A stretch of DNA of 6,307 nucleotides from JBGPLJ01 sp041486385 (GTDB taxonomy: Bacteria; Pseudomonadota; Gammaproteobacteria; Steroidobacterales; Steroidobacteraceae), in NCBI GenBank assembly GCA_041486385.1, contig JBGPLJ010000221.1:1-6307 (forward strand). Reading direction: 5' to 3'. Both the position numbers and the translations under genes were made by a program. Positions 1 to 6,063 of the stretch are shown piece by piece (position 1 is the first letter of the stretch; the number at the start of each line of letters is the position of its first letter). The notes below the pieces were generated by a model. That model saw nothing but the letters and a program-made list of their open reading frames with translations, had not been told where the DNA came from and made no database searches.

Positions 1-709
1 CCTCGAAATTCGTGCCCCTCGCGTCATGCCAACGGATGTCGCCGTCCGGGCAGGCGGAAGCGAAGGCTTCAAGCGTCGCACCGGGCGCAGGCGTGAGATC
101 GAACGACTCACCCGGGCGAATGTAGACGCCATCGGTCGCCGTGATCGCAAACGAGCGGCCGGAGATCGTCACGCTGCCGGAACCCGACGTGACGAAGAGA
201 ATCGAGTGGCTTGCGCCAAAGCTCATGACGGGCGATCGACTGCCGGTCACGCGCAGGAGAATCTGTGTCTGATAAAGAGCGCCGAGCTCGCCCGAAATCA
301 CGTTGCAGTATTGCATTGAACCGCGGGTTTCAAGCTTCGCGAGCGCTGGTGAGAACACATAGCAGCTGCCGTTCAACATCGTGCGCGCACCGGACCTGGC
401 GGTGCTCGGCTGCACGGCGCGATTCTCGGCGCTCCCGGGATCGTCGAGCGGCGAGCCGCCGGGCAGATTCGTATGCGCGCCATCGCAAAAGGGCGCGGTC
501 GCCGTGTGCTTGCAGCCGCAGAAGAGCACCTCTTCGCTCGCCGTCGCCACGAATTTCTTCGGCTCGAAGCCCGTGCCCTTGTGCGAACCATCGCAGAACG
601 GCTGCTTGGCCGAGCGTCCGCACGCACACCAGAAATAAGTGCGTCCGGCTTCGAGCGTGGTGAGACAGGGCTTGAGCCGGGCGATTTGCGGTTTCAGTTG
701 CGCATTCAT
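1..709 (-). CDS. Double CDGSH iron-sulfur protein with C-terminal cupin domain (3' end cut by window edge)
   Basis: Translating the minus strand from the ATG at 709-707 gives 236 codons with no stop, running off the left edge. Two CDGSH motifs are visible. The first has C28-x-C30 then C39-D-G-S-H43. The second has C64-x-C66 then C75-D-G-A-H79. Each supplies the three Cys and one His that hold a [2Fe-2S] cluster in the CDGSH (CISD/mitoNEET) family, and the tandem layout resembles CISD3-type proteins. A Ser/Pro/Asp-rich linker (about 80-110) leads to a cupin-like beta-rich domain (about 112-220) with G-rich turns and an IRPGESF second-motif segment. The HxH and Glu metal ligands of classical cupin motif 1 are not evident, so this cupin may not bind metal. 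No signal peptide is seen, so the protein is probably cytosolic. Family knowledge suggests redox or cluster-transfer chemistry, but its role here is unknown. The start overlaps the amidohydrolase stop as ATGA, implying translational coupling. A second cupin domain may lie beyond the edge. Confidence 0.85.
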   Translation of the reverse strand, partial: MNAQLKPQIARLKPCLTTLEAGRTYFWCACGRSAKQPFCDGSHKGTGFEPKKFVATASEEVLFCGCKHTATAPFCDGAHTNLPGGSPLDDPGSAENRAVQPSTARSGARTMLNGSCYVFSPALAKLETRGSMQYCNVISGELGALYQTQILLRVTGSRSPVMSFGASHSILFVTSGSGSVTISGRSFAITATDGVYIRPGESFDLTPAPGATLEAFASACPDGDIRWHDARGTNFE

Positions 710-2103
710 GGGGTGTAGCGCCTGGCGACCTTGCCGCCCGCAAGCTCGAGCTTGCTTTCGTCGACGATCTCGCCGCCCTTGATCACGAGCGCGATGGCCT
801 TGGCGTTCTCGATACTGACCGTGGGATCGGCATTGAGGAGTACGGCATCGGCGAGCTTGCCCGCCTCGATGGAGCCCATGTCCTTTTCGCGTCCGAGAAA
901 CGCCGCAGCGTTCAGAGTTGCGATGCGAATGATCGCGGCGGGCGCGATGCCGGCCGCGGCGAGGAGCTCCATCTCCCGATGCGTTGCCGGCCCGCTCGTT
1001 TGATCGGTGCCAAGCACCAGTGTCGCGCCGCCCTCGTGGAGCTTGTGCACGTTCTCCTCGGCCTGCGGCGTCATCAGCTTCCAGTACCAGGTCCAGAGGC
1101 TTTTCGAATACTCATCGCGCCGCGCCGACTTCAGCATCGCGATTTCGGCTGCGCTCAAAGACGCCTTGTAGAACGGTTGATCGAGATATTCCGGATGCTC
1201 GACAAGCCGGCTGTAGTTTTCACCGATCGTGAGCGTGGTCACCATCGGTACGCGCTTCGCCCCCATGAGCTTGATGAAGGAATCGCTCACCGGCCCCTGC
1301 ACGGGTGGATGCGCGAGATTGTCGGCACCGGCGAAGATTGCCTCGCGTGCGCGCAGTTCGCTCGAAATGTGGATGGTCGTGCGAATGCCGTGATCGTTCG
1401 CATACGCGATGATGTTTTCCATCAGCGCGAGGTCGAGGAGCGGAATCATCGGGCGCGCGCCCCAGCCATGCTCTTCGAGGGTGATCTTCACCAAGTCGGG
1501 CTTGCGCGCGAAGGCTGCGTCGAGCGCGGGCTTCGCCTGCGGCCAGCTCTCGACGTCGGTCGAGCCGTTGCCGCTGCCGTGACTGCCGGGCGCCGTGACA
1601 ATGCCGCCGGCCGCAAAGATCCGGGGGGCGAGCAACTTCCCGGAGCGCTCTTCATCGCGCAGGCCGAAAATGAAATCCGGCACATTGCCGGCGTCAAAGA
1701 CACTCGTGATGCCGCAGTAGAGAAAACTATGGAGCGCAGCCGTACCTTCCGCGCGACCCTGTTCGAGAGTCACGGTGGTCTTGCTGACGCCATCCTTGTT
1801 GATGACCGTGCCGCCGCGCAGATGGATATGCATGTCCATCAAACCGGGAATGAGGAACTTGCCGCGGCCGTCGATGTGGCGTCCGGCAACGGACGCGGCG
1901 AGCGCGCTCGGGCCGACCTTCTGGAAGCGTCCGCCATCCATGACCACCGTCATGTCCGGCTGTGCCGGGTGGCCCGTGCCGTCGATCAGCGTGACATGCT
2001 CAATGACAACAGCCGTCTCGGCTGCTGTAACGCCGGCTGGGCCCAGCAACAGTGGCGTCAGCGCGACCAATGCTCCGGCGTACCTTCCAAGGGTGCAGTG
2101 CAT
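706..2103 (-). CDS. Exported metal-dependent amidohydrolase (imidazolonepropionase-like)
   Basis: The 465-residue product has the layout of the amidohydrolase superfamily: an N-terminal beta segment, a TIM-barrel core and a C-terminal beta segment. Expected metal and catalytic residues are all present: H92-x-H94 in the segment GLMDMHIHLRG, K206 (the lysine normally carboxylated between two metals), H245, H265 and D367 in LVLGTDQTSG. The C-terminal part has the usual TLNAAAFLG and GSIEAGKLADAVLL signatures. Residues 1-28 form a Sec signal peptide: R7, a hydrophobic stretch to about residue 25, and a V-T-A-A cleavage zone, so the enzyme is probably periplasmic. Members hydrolyse amide, peptide, lactone or ring C-N bonds; the substrate cannot be read from sequence. 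The start is firm: an in-frame TAA lies six codons upstream (2121-2119), and a GAGAG ribosome site sits 8 nt before the ATG. It is the first gene of a leftward pair with the CDGSH gene. Confidence 0.92.
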   Translation of the reverse strand: MHCTLGRYAGALVALTPLLLGPAGVTAAETAVVIEHVTLIDGTGHPAQPDMTVVMDGGRFQKVGPSALAASVAGRHIDGRGKFLIPGLMDMHIHLRGGTVINKDGVSKTTVTLEQGRAEGTAALHSFLYCGITSVFDAGNVPDFIFGLRDEERSGKLLAPRIFAAGGIVTAPGSHGSGNGSTDVESWPQAKPALDAAFARKPDLVKITLEEHGWGARPMIPLLDLALMENIIAYANDHGIRTTIHISSELRAREAIFAGADNLAHPPVQGPVSDSFIKLMGAKRVPMVTTLTIGENYSRLVEHPEYLDQPFYKASLSAAEIAMLKSARRDEYSKSLWTWYWKLMTPQAEENVHKLHEGGATLVLGTDQTSGPATHREMELLAAAGIAPAAIIRIATLNAAAFLGREKDMGSIEAGKLADAVLLNADPTVSIENAKAIALVIKGGEIVDESKLELAGGKVARRYTP

Positions 2104-2238
2104 GCGCGGTACTCTCTTTTAACAGCGGGGAGGTTGTACAGATCATCTTTAGCCTGATCGCCCTAATTTGCAAAGTTGCTCCGCTGCAACGGACGATCGG
2201 CAGGCGTCCCCCCACCCAGACGGTGCTACGATCGCCGC
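2104..2238. promoter_or_regulatory. Divergent control region between amidohydrolase and cyclase genes
   Basis: This 135-bp gap separates the two divergent start codons and must hold promoters for both. A weak leftward promoter can be drawn with -35 TTGCAA (2173-2168), a 16-nt spacer and -10 TAAAGA (2151-2146), which would give a leader of about 35 nt. The -10 lies between the arms of a perfect 5-bp inverted repeat, GATCA (2141-2145) and TGATC (2155-2159). A second inverted repeat, GTTGC (2175-2179) and GCAAC (2186-2190), lies beside the -35. Rightward, the best -10-like hexamer is TACGAT (2227-2232), with no recognisable -35. The region is the most AT-rich part of the left half. The assignments are by eye and weak individually. 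Confidence 0.4.
2112..2118 (-). promoter_or_regulatory. Ribosome binding site of the amidohydrolase gene
   Basis: On the minus strand the purine run AAGAGAG lies 8 nt upstream of the ATG at 2103-2101. Together with the in-frame stop at 2121-2119, it fixes the start codon. Confidence 0.6.
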
Positions 2239-3180
2239 ATGAGAGCGATTGCTGCATGCATTCTTGCCGCCGCATTGATCGCAGTGCCATGCCAAGCGGA
2301 GACACCCGCGAATCACGATGACCTCGCACTCTGGCGCCTGTATCAATCCGGGTTCGCGTCGGCGAAGTACATCGATCTGACTCACGCGTTCGCGCCCGGG
2401 CAACCGGTTGGCGTTGGCTTCGGCCAGATGAAAGTCCATGCGGCACGCGCGGCAGTGACGATTGCCGGCTTGATCGATCAAGGCGAGCCGTTCTCCTACG
2501 AGAAGCACGGCGCCGGGATCACTGAGTATGACTTTCCGACCGATCAAGTCGGAACGCAGCTCGATCCACCGGCTCACATGGGCGCTCACGGAGCCACCAT
2601 CAGCGAGCTGCCGCCGACGTTTGCGGTGCGACCGCTGGTAGTGATCAATCTTGCCGACAAGGTCTTGGCAAACCCGGGTTACAGCGCGACGGTCGCAGAC
2701 GTCACCGCGTGGGAAACGGCCCATGGCCGTATTCCGCGAGGAGCGGTCGTCATGTTCCGCACCGACTGGTCAAAGAAGTGGAGCGATCCCGCGCGCTTCA
2801 CTGCACGTCCTTTCCCCGGAGTGAGCCTCGCCGCGCTGCAATTCCTGCATCTGCAGCGGCACATTCTTTTTCACGGCCACGAGCCGCTCGACACCGACGC
2901 GACGCCCGACTTCGCGGCCGAGAGCTGGCTCCTGCACCATAATTTCGCTCAGGCTGAAGGCGTCACGAATCTCGATCTCGTTCCCGAGGCGGGTGCGTTG
3001 ATCAGCATTGGCTTTGCGAAGCCTGAAGGCGGCACGGGTGGCTTCGCGCGCTACATCGCGATCGTGCCGGCTAGCTGGCAGCACGGAGTCACGATTCGTG
3101 AGGCTCCGGGCGCACCGTTGCCGGTGTATCCGGTGCCGCTGAAGCGACAGGCGGACGGGGTGCTGCGGCGCGAGCACTAG
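2239..3180 (+). CDS. Exported cyclase-family protein (kynurenine formamidase-like fold)
   Basis: From the ATG at 2239 the product is 313 residues and begins with a Sec signal peptide: R2, a hydrophobic run to V16, and C-Q-A before E21. A lipobox is not fitted because P17 precedes C18. The mature part matches the cyclase family (PF04199), which includes metal-dependent kynurenine formamidases and some hydrolases. The family motif HxGTHxDxPxH appears at 103-113 as QVGTQLDPPAH, so G, T, D109, P and H113 are kept but both leading His are Gln. Downstream, HGHEPLDTD (212-220) and E240 could supply further active-site residues. From memory, a subgroup of exported cyclase-family proteins shares the GTQLDPPAH form; its reaction is unknown to me. 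An upstream TTG (2176) would extend the frame by 21 residues, but it would bury the signal peptide and is rejected. No clear ribosome site precedes the ATG. The gene is divergent from the amidohydrolase and convergent with the TetR gene. Confidence 0.88.
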   Translation: MRAIAACILAAALIAVPCQAETPANHDDLALWRLYQSGFASAKYIDLTHAFAPGQPVGVGFGQMKVHAARAAVTIAGLIDQGEPFSYEKHGAGITEYDFPTDQVGTQLDPPAHMGAHGATISELPPTFAVRPLVVINLADKVLANPGYSATVADVTAWETAHGRIPRGAVVMFRTDWSKKWSDPARFTARPFPGVSLAALQFLHLQRHILFHGHEPLDTDATPDFAAESWLLHHNFAQAEGVTNLDLVPEAGALISIGFAKPEGGTGGFARYIAIVPASWQHGVTIREAPGAPLPVYPVPLKRQADGVLRREH

Positions 3181-3836
3181 CCGACGCTGACGGGCCGGGC
3201 GGTGAGACGTTCGATAGTGCGATAGGACTCTTGGGTGATCTGCTGCGGATCTGCGCAGAGGTAGGGCCGCAGCACTTCGAGGATCTCGTTATAGCCGGCG
3301 ATGACGGCTTCGGCGGTCAGCTCCCGATCGTGATATTCGAGATAATTCAGCCAGTTCTCCGAGATGATCCAGGTGACGTCGATGATCGACCGCAGGCGGC
3401 GGTCGTCCGCCGGCAGCCGCATCAGACCCTGAGTGGCGAGGGCGCGGAAGAAGCGCTCGATCTCCTTCAGGCGCCGCTCGCGATTATCGGCATAGCGGTG
3501 GCGGAGCACCGGATCCTGGCGCAGCAGATCGGCCATCTCACGGAAGAAGAAGCGATAGCTCAGAATGAGCTGCAATTGGCGCACGAACATCGCTGCCATA
3601 TGCTCGAGCGTCGGCGCCAGGTGGTCGCGGTACCAGCCGGCGTCCATCTCGTCGAGGGCGCGCTGGAAGAGAAAGCGGATGATTTCCTGCTTGTTACGGA
3701 AGTGATAGTGCAGATTCCCCTTGCTGATGCCGCAGTGATCGGCAATCCGGTTGGTGGAAGCCGCAGCCGTGCCGTGCTCGTTGAAGAGTTCGAGGGCGGC
3801 ATCGACAATGCGAGTCTGTGTGTCACGCGTACCCAT
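3177..3836 (-). CDS. TetR/AcrR-family transcriptional regulator
   Basis: The 219-residue product opens with a typical TetR N-terminus (TRIVDAALELFNEHG, 8-22). A helix-turn-helix follows at about 27-47: STNRIADHCGISKGNLHYHF, with the usual recognition-helix ending YHFRNKQE. The C-terminal ligand and dimer domain (about 55-215) has a FFFREMADLL segment. It resembles the GNLHYHF-type TetR subgroup whose C-terminal domain is PF13972 (from memory). The reading frame stays open far upstream because of the antisense shadow frame, so no stop bounds the start. The ATG at 3836-3834 is chosen because it gives the normal short lead before helix 1. No Shine-Dalgarno sequence precedes it. It lies 54 bp from the divergent iorA start, the usual position of a local repressor that controls itself and its neighbour. 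The inducer is unknown; an aryl-acid or aryl-CoA is a guess from context. Its stop shares CTAG with the cyclase stop. Confidence 0.93.
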   Translation of the reverse strand: MGTRDTQTRIVDAALELFNEHGTAAASTNRIADHCGISKGNLHYHFRNKQEIIRFLFQRALDEMDAGWYRDHLAPTLEHMAAMFVRQLQLILSYRFFFREMADLLRQDPVLRHRYADNRERRLKEIERFFRALATQGLMRLPADDRRLRSIIDVTWIISENWLNYLEYHDRELTAEAVIAGYNEILEVLRPYLCADPQQITQESYRTIERLTARPVSVG

Positions 3837-3890
3837 AAGGTGTTTGTATAGTACCGTCCCGGGCGGCGCTTGGGATTGAGGGCGTTTGCG
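3837..3890. promoter_or_regulatory. Divergent promoter and probable operator region between TetR gene and iorA
   Basis: This 54-bp gap is GC-rich except for one TA-rich box, TGTATAGTA (3845-3853). On the plus strand the box contains TATAGT (3847-3852, five of six matches to TATAAT), giving a leader of about 30 nt to iorA. On the minus strand it contains TACTAT (3853-3848), placing the TetR transcript start only a few bases before its ATG. No good -35 is visible in either direction. A TetR operator would be expected here, but I see only weak symmetry (GTA-TAG-TAC and the palindrome CCCGGG at 3858-3863). Confidence 0.4.
3878..3882 (+). promoter_or_regulatory. Ribosome binding site of iorA
   Basis: GAGGG lies 8 nt upstream of the ATG at 3891. 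It selects that ATG over the in-frame TTG at 3870, which would add seven residues without a comparable site. Confidence 0.65.
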
Positions 3891-6053
3891 ATGGCGGAAA
3901 GATCGTTTGCAAAAGAGGTCCAGCGGCTGCGGTTGGGCGCCGGTCAGGAATTCGAAGGCGAGGGCATTCTCGCCGTGACCAAGGCGCTGCTGGAGTCGGG
4001 CGTTTCGTACGTCGGCGGCTATCAGGGCGCGCCGATCTCGCACTTGATGGACGTACTCGCCGATGCCGAGGACATCCTGGGCGAGCTCGGTGTGCATTTT
4101 GAAGCGAGCGGCAGCGAGGCGACGGCGGCCGCGATGCTGAGTGCGTCGATCAACTACCCGCTGCGCGGTGCGGTGACCTGGAAGTCGACGGTCGGCACCA
4201 ACGTCGCTTCGGATGCACTGGCGAACCTCGCTTCCGCCGGCGTGACCGGCGGCGCGGTGATCATCGTGGGCGAGGACTATGGCGAAGGCGCGAGCATCAT
4301 GCAGGAGCGCACGCACGCCTTCGCGATGAAGTCGCAGATGTGGCTCCTCGATCCGCGTCCGAACCTGCCCTCGATCGTTGCGATGGTGGAAACGGGTTTC
4401 GAGCTCTCCGAAGCGAGCAATACGCCGGTGATGCTGATGTTGCGCATCCGCGCCTGTCATGTGCACGGCCGATTCATCGCCAAGGACAACGTCCGGCCGA
4501 AATTCACCGTGCAGAACGCGCTCGATCATCCCCAGCGCAACTACGACCGCATCATCCTGCCGCCGTCCACGTATCTGCAGGAGCAGCACAAGATTCAGAA
4601 GCGCTGGCCCGCCGCGGTCGAGTTCATCCAGCGCAACCGCATCAACGAGTTCTTCGACGGCAGGCACGGCGACGTTGGCATCGTTCTGCAGGGCGGCCTT
4701 TACAACGGCGTGCTGCGCTCGCTTGAGAACCTCGGGCTCGCCGATGCCTTCGGCCGGAGCGACATTCCCCTCTACGTGCTCAACGTGACCTACCCGCTGA
4801 TCCCGGCGGAGTTCTCGCGCTTCGCCGCCGGCAAGAAGGCGATCCTTATCGTCGAGGAAGGGCAGCCGGAATACATCGAGCAGACTGTCAATCAATTCCT
4901 GCGGCAGGCGGATTTGCAGACCCGAGTCATCGGCAAAGGGCCGCTGCCGATGGCGGGCGAGTACACGGGTGGCGTTCTCAAGGATGGGATCGAGAAGTTC
5001 CTGCGCGAATGGCTGCCGGGCGTGCTCCCCTCGAGCGTCATCGCCGCTGCGCCGGCAACGGGCGCGCGGGGTGTACCGCTCGTGCCGCTCGCGGATCTCA
5101 AGAAGGCTGTGCCGATGCGGCCCTCCGGCCTGTGCACGGGCTGCCCCGAGCGACCGCTCTTTTCCTCGATCAAGCTGCTGCAGCGCGAACTCGGCGACAT
5201 CAATATCAGCGCCGATATCGGCTGCCATTCGTTTTCGACGCTGCCGCCGTTCCATCTCGGCAGCAGCATCATGGGGTACGGACTTGGCGCCGCAAGCGCC
5301 GCGGCCTTCAACGTGGGCCACACGCGGCGACCGATCGCGATGATGGGCGATGGCGGCTTCTGGCATAACGGGCTCACGAGCGGCATTGCCAACGCGGTAT
5401 TCAACAAACACGACGGCGTCACCGTGATTGTCGATAACGGCTACTCGGCTGCGACCGGCGGCCAGAACATTCCTTCGTCGCGCGGCGATATCAAGAATCG
5501 CGATGGCAAGCATCCGATTGAGACGGCCGTGCGCGGTGTCGGCATCGAGTGGGTGCGCACGGTACGCACCTATGACATGCCCGGCACGATGGCCGCTTTG
5601 CGCGAGGCACTGACAACGAGCTTTGCAGGTCCCAAAGTGATTGTCGCGGACGGGGAGTGTCAGCTCACTCGTCAGCGGCGCATCGCGCCGCTCCTGAAAA
5701 AAGAGGCGCAGGAGGGCAAGCGAGTGGTGCGGCAGCGCTTCGGTGTCGATGAGGACCTCTGCACCGGAGATCACTCCTGCATTCGCCTGTCCGGTTGTCC
5801 ATCGCTGACCGTGAAGTCGCGCGACGACGGCCTGCGCCGCGATGCCATCGCATATGTCGACAATAGCTGTGTCGGCTGCGGCGTCTGCGGTGACGTCGCG
5901 CATGCGGCAACCTTGTGCCCCTCGTTCTATCGAGCCGATGTCATCATCAATCCGACCGGCTGGGATCGCTTCGTCAGCCGCCTGCGCGCGGCCATCATCG
6001 GCTGGTCGCAACGGCGCGGCGCGCGGCGACGCCTGGCGCTGGCGATCGAGTGA
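3891..6053 (+). CDS. iorA: Indolepyruvate:ferredoxin oxidoreductase, large (alpha) subunit
   Basis: The 720-residue product has the domain order of IorA-type 2-oxoacid:ferredoxin oxidoreductases. The N-terminal pyrimidine-binding domain (about 15-200) contains GGYQGAPISHLMDVLADA and FEASGSEATAA. A middle domain (about 260-380) follows. Next comes the conserved LCTGCPERP (C415, C418). The thiamine-diphosphate domain carries GDGGFWHNG (486-494) and ends its motif at VDN516. The C-terminal ferredoxin-like part has C624, D627, C630 and C636-P, then C660, C663, C666 and C676-P, enough for two iron-sulfur clusters, one with an Asp in a Cys position. The family oxidatively decarboxylates aryl-pyruvates such as indolepyruvate or phenylpyruvate to aryl-acetyl-CoA and reduces ferredoxin; the exact substrate here is inferred. 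The length fits the split form rather than the single-chain fused enzyme of about 1,150 residues. No signal peptide is seen, so it is cytosolic. The partner subunit begins 10 bp downstream, and a TetR regulator is divergent upstream. Confidence 0.93.
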   Translation: MAERSFAKEVQRLRLGAGQEFEGEGILAVTKALLESGVSYVGGYQGAPISHLMDVLADAEDILGELGVHFEASGSEATAAAMLSASINYPLRGAVTWKSTVGTNVASDALANLASAGVTGGAVIIVGEDYGEGASIMQERTHAFAMKSQMWLLDPRPNLPSIVAMVETGFELSEASNTPVMLMLRIRACHVHGRFIAKDNVRPKFTVQNALDHPQRNYDRIILPPSTYLQEQHKIQKRWPAAVEFIQRNRINEFFDGRHGDVGIVLQGGLYNGVLRSLENLGLADAFGRSDIPLYVLNVTYPLIPAEFSRFAAGKKAILIVEEGQPEYIEQTVNQFLRQADLQTRVIGKGPLPMAGEYTGGVLKDGIEKFLREWLPGVLPSSVIAAAPATGARGVPLVPLADLKKAVPMRPSGLCTGCPERPLFSSIKLLQRELGDINISADIGCHSFSTLPPFHLGSSIMGYGLGAASAAAFNVGHTRRPIAMMGDGGFWHNGLTSGIANAVFNKHDGVTVIVDNGYSAATGGQNIPSSRGDIKNRDGKHPIETAVRGVGIEWVRTVRTYDMPGTMAALREALTTSFAGPKVIVADGECQLTRQRRIAPLLKKEAQEGKRVVRQRFGVDEDLCTGDHSCIRLSGCPSLTVKSRDDGLRRDAIAYVDNSCVGCGVCGDVAHAATLCPSFYRADVIINPTGWDRFVSRLRAAIIGWSQRRGARRRLALAIE

Positions 6054-6054
6054 G
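6048..6054 (+). promoter_or_regulatory. Ribosome binding site of the beta-subunit gene
   Basis: GAGTGAG overlaps the iorA stop (TGA at 6051-6053) and lies 9 nt before the ATG at 6064. It is a weak site whose position suggests coupled translation of the two subunits. Confidence 0.4.
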
Positions 6055-6063
6055 TCGCGACCC

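Noticed and set aside
330..743. Other open frames of 80-140 codons across 26-743 on both strands.
   Set aside because: They are shadows of the CDGSH/cupin gene, whose own frame starts at 709 and runs off the left edge with clear motifs.
979..2157. A 392-codon plus-strand open frame antisense to the amidohydrolase.
   Set aside because: It has the same codon-position alignment as the iorA shadow. The sequence is low in recognisable structure, while the minus-strand gene has all its family's catalytic residues.
2176..2238. TTG at 2176 as the cyclase start.
   Set aside because: It would place 21 charged residues before a well-formed signal peptide and would run through the divergent control region. 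No ribosome site supports it.
3140..3230. Rho-independent terminator between the cyclase and TetR genes.
   Set aside because: The genes overlap at their stops, and I found no stem-loop followed by a T-run on either strand.
3858..3863. CCCGGG palindrome as the TetR operator core.
   Set aside because: Symmetry breaks after three bases on each side, and such short GC palindromes are expected by chance in DNA of this composition.
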